A stretch of DNA of 64,000 bases from a bacterium (GTDB taxonomy: Bacteria > Auribacterota > Auribacteria > Auribacterales > Auribacteraceae), in the NCBI GenBank assembly GCA_018435605.1, contig JAHDNF010000012.1, forward strand, positions 1 through 64,000, read 5' to 3'. The position numbers were made by a program, and so were the translations under genes. The notes beneath the pieces were generated by a model, which saw only the letters and a list, made by a program, of their open reading frames with translations, ran no database searches and was not told where the DNA came from. This document shows positions 33,501 to 42,452 of the stretch, in pieces. Positions within the stretch are counted from its first letter, which is position 1; the number at the start of each line of letters is the position of its first letter.

Positions 33501-34268
33501 GCAGAACAATCAGACAGCCTTAATATAAATGTTTTGAACAACTCAAGCGGTAAATTACGCAGTATCGACGGCGCGTCAATAAGTATAAAAGATTCTATCA
33601 ATGACGGGTTGATAGAAATTAAAAATGGCGGCGGTAGCGGTACTATCGATTTCTTTTCATCAACCGGTAGCGGAGTATATTCGCTGGAAAACGGCAAAAT
33701 GGCGTTCAGGAAAAATTTAACCTTAGAGACCAGTTCATATATCCTCGATAACAATACGGATTCTACAATAGAAATTCACGGAGATTTGTTTGTAGAGTCC
33801 GGCGCGTATTCGCTTTTCGATGCGGATAATATATTCATCAATTTGTATAGCCCTGTTGTAGCGGTTCAACAGCCTGTTCAACAGCAGGTGGGGTGGCATG
33901 CGCAGGATATGGGCTTGGATATCAATGGATTGATATCCAATATGGCTATAGGTTTTCTTATGTTCGGCGACGGGGTAGGCGACCCTGAATCGAACTTGTT
34001 TTGGTTTCATGCTGAAAGTATTATTTATTGTTTTGGATTAAATATTCAGTCCGATGCGGAAATCGACCTTAACGGCGCCACAATTTATTATTTGAAATCC
34101 GGAGATGTTGTAAACGGAATAGTCGGAACAGGGTTTGCCCAAAGCGGTTCATATCATAACGGCAACATTTATGAAATAAGCACAGCGCCTATACCTGAGC
34201 CGGGCGCTGTATTTTTATTCATGATTGGGTTGGGGATTTTTCTGGGGAAAAAATCCCGCAAAGTTTGA
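30573..34268 (+). CDS. Giant LamG-domain PEP-CTERM surface protein
   Basis: 1231 residues. Signal peptide (1-28), then a LamG/concanavalin-like domain (about 30-265; WDFNETLSSQTYYDSTSN, STWVKIDSL, LYVDGKLMAQ), then about 900 residues of Asn/Gly/Thr-rich beta-helix repeats of the autotransporter-passenger or pectin-lyase-like kind (recurring xGxGTI, GGTLN, NTGSVNI). The tail is PIPEPG, a hydrophobic segment and KKSRKV, i.e. a PEP-CTERM exosortase signal. SD GGGAGG lies before the ATG. Likely an exported adhesin or matrix protein; the ligand is unknown. The exosortase gene is not in this window. A GGATAAGTATCC palindrome follows the stop (34294-34305). Confidence 0.88.
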   Translation: MRVHAKMYRCVFLIVFSAVFASNKAYSGTVADWDFNETLSSQTYYDSTSNNNHLIRGSSGGSDSSDPAFSSDTPHHTSSGDYSIDFDGINDYAYRTNTASLKPTGEFTLSTWVKIDSLDFGAAGSYDAQDIMISNFGAYGSGGGYQLLFANAVNPQVVVMYRNGSYQDRGLSYSLSSLGFQTDTWYHITGTYVESGSNALLKLYVDGKLMAQDTLSGQISYDNTPAFFLGTNYDMSTNERYLDGHMDETMVFNDAKSDTAVRSLAEIDIDWAGAVSDVASNKSRWFVEKIPGYASNVTLPDYGTPYTVTLNENWEINDLDIKANAKAYLGNCILTVNKGGNIRGTLELAGATYNANQNVGMSSTGLIVGYGIINREIASNTGVIKAQGSGQQLTISLTGNDSEGTLIADQGATLYISNASNITNRDTITLTGGTLKGHASKFILSNSSSSQVISGYGTIENYYVDVGTGTLTASGSGKTLTLNEGFSGGTSSGTINVQSGATLNVLQPWTNYSAVINMAGGSITGSLMSQNNGISGSGLQALSGTNSIQTISFSSGSVNVIANNATLKITQTATLNNATITKGGSAGNFNVDTNATVQGYGTINPDMVNNGYLIANSSGKTLTLNGTLGVASTRSAYATNGATLTMTNTVNNQGYIYANTGSFVNINNSLTNTANVYANGGTLNIGSAIYNRSNIFANTGSVNITGTIKAGVAETGDFYVNNGNMDISSGAIETGARNTFTAYSGGSITLPANFSTATLYNTEGIKPQGGTITLNSGQTLTNVAGKTIKGYGTLLSSGRYLNNYGIIEGYAGVLDVYGNIRNDSIMSAGELSKLTIHELLRITNTGVVSAANGGEININGKLEHEGLISSSGDTSLVFIDDIQPTGAGRFIAEKGGKILFNDGFTNKTLDNKNSLQIAGGIIAVKNSTMTNETGHVISGHGSLLDKDDTLINKGDVCSSGGLLAINGTVLNQGNIYAEQSDSLNINVLNNSSGKLRSIDGASISIKDSINDGLIEIKNGGGSGTIDFFSSTGSGVYSLENGKMAFRKNLTLETSSYILDNNTDSTIEIHGDLFVESGAYSLFDADNIFINLYSPVVAVQQPVQQQVGWHAQDMGLDINGLISNMAIGFLMFGDGVGDPESNLFWFHAESIIYCFGLNIQSDAEIDLNGATIYYLKSGDVVNGIVGTGFAQSGSYHNGNIYEISTAPIPEPGAVFLFMIGLGIFLGKKSRKV

Positions 34269-34328
34269 TTCCGCTATTGTGACATCTACAAATGGATAAG
34301 TATCCGCAAAGAAAGGATACGGTATATC

Positions 34329-35084
34329 TCACATAGCCTTCATGATTTTTAAAAATCCGTCAAGGATTGTCAACGGATGCGGCGGACAGCCTGGGATATA
34401 CAAATCTACCGGAAGTATAGAGGATACTCCGTTATATGTTTCGGTGTGATCTATATAAGGGCCGCCGGATATCGCGCATGCTCCAACTGCGATGACGAGT
34501 TTCGGTGATGGTACGGCGTTATATGTCTTTTCCAAAGCCAGAAACATGTTTTTAGTTACCGGTCCGGTTACTACAATTCCATCAGCGTGTCGCGGTGAAG
34601 CGACAAATTGTATTCCGAACCGTCCGAGGTCAAAACTGAGGGTGTTCAAAACATTTATGTCAAGTTCACAGGCATTGCATCCTCCGGCGCTGACTTGCCG
34701 CAGTTTCAACGATCTGCCGAAAATATTCTTTATCTCTTTTTTTAAAGTTTTTTCATACCGGTTTAATGTATCGCGAATAAGAAGGTCGTTCCGATCTCGT
34801 ACCGCCATTCGGTATTCCCTGCTAAAATTGATTGTACCGGTTGGGCAAGCTCTTTGACATTCCGTGCAAAACAGGCATTTTCCCAAGTCAATGGAGATAT
34901 CTTTGCCATTTCCGCTGATCGCGTCTGTAGGGCAAACCGCTTTGCACTTTGCGCAATCTTCCTTGCATTTTTCAGAAACGACACAGGGAAGTCCGGCGAA
35001 TCTTTTTGACAGAACATCGTTTTTTGGGGGAAACGGCATTGTTCTGTAGCCTTGTTTAAGTCTGGAATATAATGCTTTAAACAT
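34329..35084 (-). CDS. Ferredoxin-fused small subunit of a hydrogenase-related (Ehr/group 4-like) complex
   Basis: 251 residues. The N-terminal part (about 35-95) holds two 4Fe-4S motifs: a slightly irregular CKEDCAKCKAVCP and a standard CLFCTECQRACP. The C-terminal part (about 130-250) is NuoB/HycG-like with GGCNACELDI, GACAISGG and PGCPPHPLTILDG, giving the four cysteines of the proximal cluster. It thus merges the HyfH and HyfI roles and passes electrons to or from the large subunit. It is last in the six-gene operon, 19 bases after the large-subunit gene. Confidence 0.88.
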   Translation of the reverse strand: MFKALYSRLKQGYRTMPFPPKNDVLSKRFAGLPCVVSEKCKEDCAKCKAVCPTDAISGNGKDISIDLGKCLFCTECQRACPTGTINFSREYRMAVRDRNDLLIRDTLNRYEKTLKKEIKNIFGRSLKLRQVSAGGCNACELDINVLNTLSFDLGRFGIQFVASPRHADGIVVTGPVTKNMFLALEKTYNAVPSPKLVIAVGACAISGGPYIDHTETYNGVSSILPVDLYIPGCPPHPLTILDGFLKIMKAM

Positions 35085-35103
35085 AGTTAATCCTTATCAC
35101 TCA

Positions 35104-36615
35104 TTATAGATCGTGTCCACAATAAGATAAATTGAAACTTTTGTTGCAAAGAGGAAAATCGGAGATGTCTTCCCCTCTTAACGCCATTGCCAAGCCGATC
35201 CAATTATGGAATGACGGGTCGGTAATCTTGTATTGTGAAATATTTCCGTTTATATCCGTGGTTATTGCGTGGCAAATTTCTCCGCGCCATCCTTCTATCA
35301 ATGAAACAACCATACTTTGTTTTTTTAGAGGCGGCATCGCGGCCATTACCGCACTGTCGGGCAAGTTTTTCAGTTGGTCTCTAATAAACTCTGTTGACCG
35401 TTGTATTTCAAGCCATCTTACGTACGCCCGCGCGAAAACGTCGCCGGAAGAATATGTCGATAAGGGAATGTGTGAAAATTGATAAATTCCCGTAGGAAAA
35501 TCGAACCGTACATCGCGTTCTATACCGCATGCTCTTGCCGCAGGACCGACCAGTCCCAAATCGAGAGCGGTTTTTTTTGTGACTATACCGGTTTCGTCAA
35601 ACCTGTCCACAACAAACGACGAACTCCATAGTAAAGAAACAGCGTTTTTTACATCATTGAAAATCTTATCCAGACGGTTCTGTAATTCAGTTATGAGAGA
35701 GTCGTCCAAGTCAAACATCACTCCGCCTGGACGCACTATGTTTCTTCCGAAGCGATTGCCGCATATAAGCGCAGTCATGTTAAGGAAGTCGCCTCTCAGA
35801 CGCCCGCAATAGGACGATGTCGGCAGATATCCTACATCGTTAGCCAAAGCGCCCAAATCACCGGTATGGTTTGCCAGTCTTTCCAGTTCCAGCATGATTC
35901 CCCTAATGGCAGATGCCCGCAGAGGTACAGCACAATCCGATAGTCCTTCCATTGCCTGACAGTATGCAAGCGCGTGACCTATAGTTGTATCTCCAGCCGA
36001 TGTTTCCATATAATGTATTGTACGTTTGCCGGAACCTGCGGCCAACGCTCTTTCAATTCCGCGATGCTGATAGCCGAGGGAAATCTCAAGATGAAAAACA
36101 TGTTCCCCGTGACATTGAAACCGGAAATGCCCCGGTTCGATTATTCCAGCATGCACAGGCCCTACAGCTACCTCATGAGGTTCTTGTCCGTGAACTTTCA
36201 TAAAATCTGTAACTGAAGGCAGAATATCCTGACTGCTGTTACCTAGAGAATTTTCTGTACATGGGTTATGAAAACGTATCGGCTTGAGCCACGGATGCCC
36301 GTCTGGACGTACTTGCCACTGCTCAAAAATTTCACGTTCAAACCAATGCACCTGAGGCAACTGCGGTGTCAGGGAAGGATATGTGTCTTTAACTGAAGTG
36401 GACACTATTCCCAGTTGTCCGTCATTATCGTAAGCAAGAACCATTGTAAGCATGAAAGTTGCATTGGTTTTTGGAGTTCCAAAGAAAGAAACTACACGCG
36501 CTCCTTCGCGTATTTGAGCAATGACAAAATCGCAAAATTTTTCAAACGGCAGTGAAGGTATCTCGGATAACGGTTTTGCCTGAGAGTTGCGGATATTTAA
36601 TATCGAGCCGGCCAT
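35104..36615 (-). CDS. Large subunit of a hydrogenase-related complex, lacking NiFe ligands (Ehr type)
   Basis: 503 residues: NuoC-like part (about 1-150; VHWFEREIFEQW) fused to a NuoD/HycE-like part (GPVHAGIIEPGHFRF, YQHRGIE). Where hydrogenases have RxCGxC the sequence reads ETSAGDTTIGH, and where they end with DPCxxC it reads NLSYCGHDL. All four NiFe-binding cysteines are therefore not in place, and it should not be a hydrogenase. Such subunits define energy-converting hydrogenase-related (Ehr) complexes; the true reaction is unknown. SD GGGAGG. Four-base gap from the NuoN-like gene. Confidence 0.88.
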   Translation of the reverse strand: MAGSILNIRNSQAKPLSEIPSLPFEKFCDFVIAQIREGARVVSFFGTPKTNATFMLTMVLAYDNDGQLGIVSTSVKDTYPSLTPQLPQVHWFEREIFEQWQVRPDGHPWLKPIRFHNPCTENSLGNSSQDILPSVTDFMKVHGQEPHEVAVGPVHAGIIEPGHFRFQCHGEHVFHLEISLGYQHRGIERALAAGSGKRTIHYMETSAGDTTIGHALAYCQAMEGLSDCAVPLRASAIRGIMLELERLANHTGDLGALANDVGYLPTSSYCGRLRGDFLNMTALICGNRFGRNIVRPGGVMFDLDDSLITELQNRLDKIFNDVKNAVSLLWSSSFVVDRFDETGIVTKKTALDLGLVGPAARACGIERDVRFDFPTGIYQFSHIPLSTYSSGDVFARAYVRWLEIQRSTEFIRDQLKNLPDSAVMAAMPPLKKQSMVVSLIEGWRGEICHAITTDINGNISQYKITDPSFHNWIGLAMALRGEDISDFPLCNKSFNLSYCGHDL

Positions 36616-36618
36616 ATA

Positions 36619-38088
36619 CTAAAATCCTCCCAGTTTTTTTGCCGTTGTTTCTATAATTTGCGTCAGCCAGTTAGGTAAATATATGCCCATAACGATAACC
36701 AAAATAAAAAAAATCGCGCTGGGACATAACCTAAAAAAAGCATTTTGCCAATCAGTTGCCGTATCTGTATTTTTGTTGGGAACGCCCTGTGTCATTGATA
36801 TGACTATTCTTGACATCCCTATGAAAACGAGCGACAAAGCGGCTAAAAATATTAATACCGCTATGTAATTTCCGTGCAACAACGCTTCTTTTAAAATAAT
36901 GAATTTACCTATAAAAATTCCGGACGGCGGTGTTCCTGTTATCAGCAAGAACCCGATTATCCAGAGGATTGCCGATGTGCGTATCTTTCCGGATATAAGG
37001 CCGTGAATATCGGATATTTTTTTTGTGCGGTAATAAGATAGTATATTTCCGGCGACAAAAAACAATCCGGCTTTTGTCAGCGAATGTCCTAACATACCGA
37101 TTAAAGCCGCGAAAACCGCTTTTCCTCCTAATCCGATACCAAGCGCGATTATTCCCATGTGTTCCACGCTTGAATAAGCCAGCATCCGTTTATAATCCGT
37201 TTGCCCTAAAATAAAGATCGCCGCGAATAAAACCGACAGCAGTCCGAAAAAGATAAATATTTCCTGACAAAAGGATCCTAAACCGGCGGCGTAGCATATC
37301 TGATAACTTCGCAAAATGCCCAGAAACGCACAGTTGAGCAATGCCCCCGAAAGGAGCGCCGATACCACCGAAGGAGCTTCGCTGTGGGCGTCAGGTAGCC
37401 ATGTATGAAAAGGCGCAAGTCCCATTTTTGTACCGTATCCCACAAAAAAAAGCAGGAACGCCGCTTTTAACCATGAAATATTCAGGTTGCCGGCATGTTC
37501 AAGTATTCTTGGCAATAACATGTTGCCATGATCAGCGGTATTAGCCACAGCAAGAAAAAAAATACCCAGTAACGCCAAAGCAATACCTACCGAGCAGATC
37601 AAAAGGTATTTCCATGTAGCTTCCAAAGACCGCTTGGTGCGGTGAAAATAGATAAGAGGTGCGCTGGCTAATGTTGTAGCTTCGATAGCGACCCACAGAA
37701 CGGCCAAATCCTGACTGACTATAACTATTGTCATAGTAGAAAAAAACAATAAAAAACAACCGGTGAAAGTCGCTTCTACTGAAGCATGTCTATGGTATGT
37801 GCTTTGCTTTTCGATAACCCGCTTTTCGTCTGATAAATAACTGATGCCATACAGAGATGCGCCGAAAAACAGTACACTGGTAATTGTCAAAAAAAGGATA
37901 CCTGTATCGTCAAGCGCGAAGTATCCGTTCAGCAAAGGCGGTGGCTGTTTGAACCACACTGAACAAGTCAAAGCTATATGAATACCTGAAGATATGATAA
38001 TCAGACCTCGCCGAAAATAATCGTTTTTTATGAAAAACGAAATTAACCCGGCGGTAAAAGGAATCAAGATTAACAATATAATTGGCAT
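36619..38088 (-). CDS. Antiporter-like membrane subunit (HyfF/NuoN type)
   Basis: 489 residues, about 14 membrane helices. Proton-channel signatures: GYGTKMGLAPFHTWLPDAHSEAPS, LSGALLNCAFLG, DYKRMLAYSSVEHMGI and GHSLTKAGLFFVAGN. A conserved Glu lies in the helix around LWVAIEATTL. This is the HyfF/HycC/NuoN-type Mrp antiporter subunit expected to move protons or sodium ions for the complex. Spacing to neighbours is 3-4 bases. Confidence 0.92.
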   Translation of the reverse strand: MPIILLILIPFTAGLISFFIKNDYFRRGLIIISSGIHIALTCSVWFKQPPPLLNGYFALDDTGILFLTITSVLFFGASLYGISYLSDEKRVIEKQSTYHRHASVEATFTGCFLLFFSTMTIVIVSQDLAVLWVAIEATTLASAPLIYFHRTKRSLEATWKYLLICSVGIALALLGIFFLAVANTADHGNMLLPRILEHAGNLNISWLKAAFLLFFVGYGTKMGLAPFHTWLPDAHSEAPSVVSALLSGALLNCAFLGILRSYQICYAAGLGSFCQEIFIFFGLLSVLFAAIFILGQTDYKRMLAYSSVEHMGIIALGIGLGGKAVFAALIGMLGHSLTKAGLFFVAGNILSYYRTKKISDIHGLISGKIRTSAILWIIGFLLITGTPPSGIFIGKFIILKEALLHGNYIAVLIFLAALSLVFIGMSRIVISMTQGVPNKNTDTATDWQNAFFRLCPSAIFFILVIVMGIYLPNWLTQIIETTAKKLGGF

Positions 38089-38092
38089 TTGA

Positions 38093-38758
38093 TCATTCCT
38101 GTTTTGAAGGTACCCAGTCTTTAAGTTCAGTCAGGTTTTGAGTGTCGATATGGTCGAATTCCCTGCTTATATGGAATATTGCTATACCCATGACGAATAC
38201 TGCTACGAAAATATCCAGTAAAATCGCCAGCTCGACCAACAAGCTTTGCCCGCCCAAAAGAGCAGAACCGAAAAGATAAATTCCGTTTTCCATCATAAGA
38301 TAACCCAGAACTTGCGTTATAGCTTTTGTCCGGCTGACTATTATGAGCGCGCCGGTAAAAAAAGTCGCAAAAGATACAGGTACTACAAGATTTGAAAAAA
38401 GCGGTTTTGCATATATCAACCGCGAACTTAACCAGCAAGATACAAGAAACAGTATTACACCCATCAGCAGTGAAAGCGGATATCCGCCTATAGGCTCGAC
38501 TTCTTTTCTGATATCGGCTTTCTGCAAAGCGCGCAACAACAAATAAGGAAACACAATACCTTTAAGGGCGATGCTGATGGACAAAGAAACCAGTGAAGCG
38601 TATGTGGTGGAATGCACACCTGCCAGTAGCGGCATAAGCCCTATTAAAATTCCCTGAATCGCCACTACGCGGATACATATCCGAATACGGCTTGATGACA
38701 GCATCATGAAATTCATAAGAACAATAGCTATTATATTCAGGTCAACCCACGAATTCAT
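38093..38758 (-). CDS. HyfE/NuoK-like membrane subunit
   Basis: 221 residues with about seven helices. A short NuoK-like stretch reads GYLMMENGIYLFGSALLGG, including a membrane Glu; LDIFVAVFVMGIAIFHI follows. HyfE homologues are typical for group 4 hydrogenase and Ehr clusters. Its ATG directly follows the stop codon of the NuoH-like gene. Confidence 0.88.
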   Translation of the reverse strand: MNSWVDLNIIAIVLMNFMMLSSSRIRICIRVVAIQGILIGLMPLLAGVHSTTYASLVSLSISIALKGIVFPYLLLRALQKADIRKEVEPIGGYPLSLLMGVILFLVSCWLSSRLIYAKPLFSNLVVPVSFATFFTGALIIVSRTKAITQVLGYLMMENGIYLFGSALLGGQSLLVELAILLDIFVAVFVMGIAIFHISREFDHIDTQNLTELKDWVPSKQE

Positions 38759-39670
38759 TTATATCCTCATTGTAAGCGTTAACGCAAGGACGGACAAAGC
38801 CAGAGCTACTATTAAAAGATTAGGCACTTTAAATAAACGCAGTCTTGCCATGATCGATTCGACAATTCCCACGGCAACCGCAAGAACAATCATGCCGAAA
38901 ATAAATACCGCATAATCAAAAAACACAATACCGGAATTTGTTCTAAATATGATAGACATCAATAATGTACCGAGAATCCAGAACTTGACCGCTACACCAT
39001 ATAGGATATAGGCGAAGTCTATACCGCCGTGATCCAATACCATCACCTCATGGATCATTGTCAGTTCCAAATGGGTGTTTGGATCGTCAACTGGAATACG
39101 CGAATTTTCCGTCAGGAAAATAATGAACAATGCGCCTATAACCAGAAGAATCGCGGGATCTAATGTTGTCAACGTATTGATCGTTGTGTTCGCAAAAATA
39201 TCTGAAAGCGACATGGTTCCTGTTATGCGAACTAATGCCGCCAAACTTAAAAATAATGCCGGCTCGGCAAACACTGCGAACTGAACTTCACGGCTTGCGC
39301 CCATTCCTTCGAAACTCGATCCGGTATCTAAAGCGGCCAGTACGGTAAAAAATCTGGCAAGTCCCAACAGGTAAATAAATAAGACTATATCTCCCTCAAA
39401 AGAAAAAAAAGCGCGATGACCCGCGAAAGGTATAAATGCACAAGCGCATACTAGCGCGCTTAAACTGATTATAGGCCCTGCTATAAAAATCCATGTCGTG
39501 GTTTTGCTGTAGACCGCTCCTTTGCGCAATAGCTTGAATATGTCGTAATATGTCTGCAGTAAAGGAATTCCTTTGCGTCCGGCAAAAAAGGCTTTTATTC
39601 GGTTGATAACGCCAAACAAAAAGGGTGAAATAAGAAAGATTAAAATAAGTTGTGTTACTTTTGCATACAT
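38759..39670 (-). CDS. NuoH/HyfC-like membrane subunit
   Basis: 303 residues with eight helices. Signatures: AGRKGIPLLQTYYDIFKLLRK near the N-terminus, FEGMGASREVQFAVFAEPAL, and ENSRIPVDDPNTHLELTMIHE, the Glu-rich loop of the NuoH family that lines the path between the peripheral arm and the ion channel. It starts one base after the HyfB-like gene ends. Confidence 0.93.
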   Translation of the reverse strand: MYAKVTQLILIFLISPFLFGVINRIKAFFAGRKGIPLLQTYYDIFKLLRKGAVYSKTTTWIFIAGPIISLSALVCACAFIPFAGHRAFFSFEGDIVLFIYLLGLARFFTVLAALDTGSSFEGMGASREVQFAVFAEPALFLSLAALVRITGTMSLSDIFANTTINTLTTLDPAILLVIGALFIIFLTENSRIPVDDPNTHLELTMIHEVMVLDHGGIDFAYILYGVAVKFWILGTLLMSIIFRTNSGIVFFDYAVFIFGMIVLAVAVGIVESIMARLRLFKVPNLLIVALALSVLALTLTMRI

Positions 39671-39671
39671 T

Positions 39672-41648
39672 TCACAGTTTCCATATAAACAATGCTACAA
39701 GCGTAAAAAGAATATATAAAATATAAACCTGAAGTTTTCCGTGCTGAAACCACTTGAGCGACTCTGCGCAACGGTGAATAAACGCAAGAATCGGAGCGAA
39801 AAGATTTTCTTGGAAAATATCAGAGGTTTTTGTCTTAAACGAAGAACTGTCAGGAAAATATTCTATCAATTCGCAACCGTGTTTTTGCGTTCTTAAGATT
39901 CCTTTGAAAAAATCAACTATCGGTTGAACATACGAAGATGCCGTGTACTGCATACGTGGATCCGGCTTTGCGTATCCGCAGTCCCATGTGGGCACACTAT
40001 CTATTGTTCGTCCTTTTAGTAGCATGCGGCGCAATACTGCAAATAAAAATAGTCCGGAATACAACAGTAACCCTGCGGTGGTTATGTATATCAATGGATT
40101 CATCGTGCCGGATAAGACCGTACGTATCAAATCAGGACTAATACCTGTAATATCCGCTAGCAATCTGTCTGCTTTAGGAAGAATAAACGGGAAACTTATC
40201 CCTATTGCAACACATGCGAAGGCAAGTATTATCAAAGGAACTATCATAAGCATTCCCGGTTCGTGAGCATTTTGGCAAGACGAGCTTCTCGGCTCGCCTG
40301 AAAAAATGATTCCGAATACTTTGGTAAAACATGTTACGGCAAGTCCTCCGATCAATGCTAAAGAGGCGATGCATCCCAGAGAAACAATGGCAATAGAAGG
40401 TTCGGCAAGGATATTTTTAAACGAAGCTAGATAAATCAGAAACTCGCTTATAAATCCGTTTAAAGGAGGTAATCCGCAAATGGCCGCTACGCCTATAAGA
40501 AAACAAAATCCGGTAACAGGCATTTTTTTAAGCAGACCTCCAAGTACGTCTATTTCCTTTGTGCCTGTCTGATGTAAAACAACGCCAGCGCCCAGAAAAA
40601 GTAGTCCTTTAAAGAAAGCGTGATTTACGATATGCAATAGTCCGCCTGCAAATCCAAGAATTGCCAGAACGGGATTCTGGGTACTAATTCCCAGAATGCC
40701 CAATCCTATTCCCATTGAGATTATGCCGATATTTTCAATACTCGAATACGCCATAAGTCGCTTCAAATCATGCTGAGCCAGCGCGAAAAGCACGCCTAAG
40801 ATGCCGGATATCATTCCGATGCCGATGAGCAGGTATCCCCACCATGCGCATGGTGCTTCGATAAAGGTTATGACTCGCAGTAACCCGTAAATTCCGGTTT
40901 TGAGCATTACACCCGACATGACGGCGGATACGTGGCTGGGAGCCGCCGGATGCGCTTCAGGCAACCATACATGCATCGGCATAAATCCCGCTTTTGTTCC
41001 GAAACCTATTACCGCTGAAATAAATATTATTGAAGGTAACAGTCCGCCAGCCGTTATTTGATATCGATTAAAGTCGAAAGATCCGGCCTCGTTGCCCAGC
41101 AATACGAACATTACCAGCAGAAAAAGTGTGCCTATGTGGGTGGCGATCAGATAAATCAATCCGGCTTTGGCTACTTCTTTTTTTTCGCCTTCGAACAAAA
41201 CAAGAAAAAACGAACTGATCGACATCATTTCCCACGCTATCAAAAAAAGAACGGCGTTTCGGGATATAACTACAAGTATCATGCTGGCAATCAGAAGGTT
41301 AAAAAAGAACCACGCGCTTGCCGTATTTTTCTTTCCGTAATAATGCCGCAAATACTCCAATCCATATACTGCGCAGACTGCGGACAGAATAAAAATAGGG
41401 AACAGAAAAATTGCCCCTATGGCATCGATGGCAATTGAAAATGAACCGTAAGGTATAGACCACGGGACGCTTAATGCCACCGATTCAGGATTGGTGTATG
41501 CGTTAAAAAGCGATACCAGCCCTGCAATACACCCTGTAACAACGCCGAAAGCTCCTATACAGTTGGAAACTTTATTATACTTATGCAGTAATAACGCGCA
41601 TAATCCGCTTAATATGAATAACGCTGGAGAGAATAACATAAAATTCAT
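39672..41648 (-). CDS. Antiporter-like membrane subunit (HyfB/NuoL type)
   Basis: 658 residues, about 16 helices. Signatures: AWEMMSISSFFLVLFEGEKKEV, GFGTKAGFMPMHVWLPEAHPAAPSH (the NuoL/HyfB core), SGVMLKTGIYGLLR, DLKRLMAYSSIENIGI and NHAFFKGLLFLGAG. The C-terminal third matches the HyfB extension (CGYAKPDPRMQYTASSYVQP). First subunit of the complex in transcription order, following the HTH-EIIA gene by 27 bases; no strong SD before its ATG. Confidence 0.93.
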   Translation of the reverse strand: MNFMLFSPALFILSGLCALLLHKYNKVSNCIGAFGVVTGCIAGLVSLFNAYTNPESVALSVPWSIPYGSFSIAIDAIGAIFLFPIFILSAVCAVYGLEYLRHYYGKKNTASAWFFFNLLIASMILVVISRNAVLFLIAWEMMSISSFFLVLFEGEKKEVAKAGLIYLIATHIGTLFLLVMFVLLGNEAGSFDFNRYQITAGGLLPSIIFISAVIGFGTKAGFMPMHVWLPEAHPAAPSHVSAVMSGVMLKTGIYGLLRVITFIEAPCAWWGYLLIGIGMISGILGVLFALAQHDLKRLMAYSSIENIGIISMGIGLGILGISTQNPVLAILGFAGGLLHIVNHAFFKGLLFLGAGVVLHQTGTKEIDVLGGLLKKMPVTGFCFLIGVAAICGLPPLNGFISEFLIYLASFKNILAEPSIAIVSLGCIASLALIGGLAVTCFTKVFGIIFSGEPRSSSCQNAHEPGMLMIVPLIILAFACVAIGISFPFILPKADRLLADITGISPDLIRTVLSGTMNPLIYITTAGLLLYSGLFLFAVLRRMLLKGRTIDSVPTWDCGYAKPDPRMQYTASSYVQPIVDFFKGILRTQKHGCELIEYFPDSSSFKTKTSDIFQENLFAPILAFIHRCAESLKWFQHGKLQVYILYILFTLVALFIWKL

Positions 41649-41675
41649 ATAATTTTTTCGCTTGATTCTGAAAAA

Positions 41676-42353
41676 TTATTCGGTTATAGATTTTTCCACT
41701 TTTTCAATCTCATTGAGGATAACTTCTCTTGATTCCTCTTTGAGTATTGCGTTTTTGACGTTAATGTCTTTTAAAATGAACGCAAGCCGGGAAAGTATAT
41801 TAAGATGGCTTCTGACCGTAGGGCTTACTATGGTAAATAAACAATGAACAGGTTTCCCGTCTATCGCGCCATAGTCAACCGGTTTCTCCAAAAAGCAAAC
41901 TGAAACGATTGCGTTCGGAATATGCGTTACCACCGGATACCGCGCGTGAGGTATCGCAATACCGTCGCCAAACCCTGTAGAACCCAGCTCTTCCCTGACT
42001 AGCATGGCGTTCAATAAAGTATCTTTATCGACATCATCGGGTAAATTCAAAAAACCCACTACGGAACGCAATAAGGACTTTTTATCCTTGCCTTCAACAC
42101 GGTAATGAATGCCGCCTTTTTTTATAGTTTCTGCTATGGAAAATTTTCGCAAATTTTCTTGAGACGCATCTTGCAGTATTTTGTGAGAAATATTCATTTT
42201 GTGGGTAGTAGCCCAATCCAATATCTCCACGCGGTTGAACCGGTATTGGTCATGAATCCTGTAAACCGGAATACTTTGATGTTTTATCCATCTATAAATA
42301 GTTCTTTCCGTAACATTAAGGAGTTTGGAAAGGTCTTTTACGCTTAACTGCAT
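41676..42353 (-). CDS. PTS EIIA-domain protein with N-terminal HTH, heading the Ehr operon
   Basis: 225 residues. Residues 1-50 are an excisionase/MerR-like winged HTH (LSKLLNVTERTIYRWIKHQSIPVYRI). Residues 75-220 are a fructose/PtsN-type EIIA domain with the phosphorylatable His136 in GIAIPHARYP and REELGSTGFGDGIAI before it. Probably a transcription factor tuned by phosphotransfer from HPr or EI-Ntr rather than a sugar carrier. It leads the Ehr genes and lies 27 bases upstream of them, so it may be an autoregulator of the operon. SD GAGGAA. Confidence 0.88.
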   Translation of the reverse strand: MQLSVKDLSKLLNVTERTIYRWIKHQSIPVYRIHDQYRFNRVEILDWATTHKMNISHKILQDASQENLRKFSIAETIKKGGIHYRVEGKDKKSLLRSVVGFLNLPDDVDKDTLLNAMLVREELGSTGFGDGIAIPHARYPVVTHIPNAIVSVCFLEKPVDYGAIDGKPVHCLFTIVSPTVRSHLNILSRLAFILKDINVKNAILKEESREVILNEIEKVEKSITE

Positions 42354-42452
42354 AATTTCCTCGTGTCGTTATATATGCCGGATACTTTCAATTCACATAT
42401 CGCGCTAGCTTAGCGGTGTAGTTGTGAGTTTTCTGATTTTAGAATATATGAT

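Noticed and set aside
35104-36615. True group 4 NiFe hydrogenase large subunit
   Set aside because: The cysteine pairs needed for the NiFe site are missing at both conserved positions, so I call it Ehr-like.
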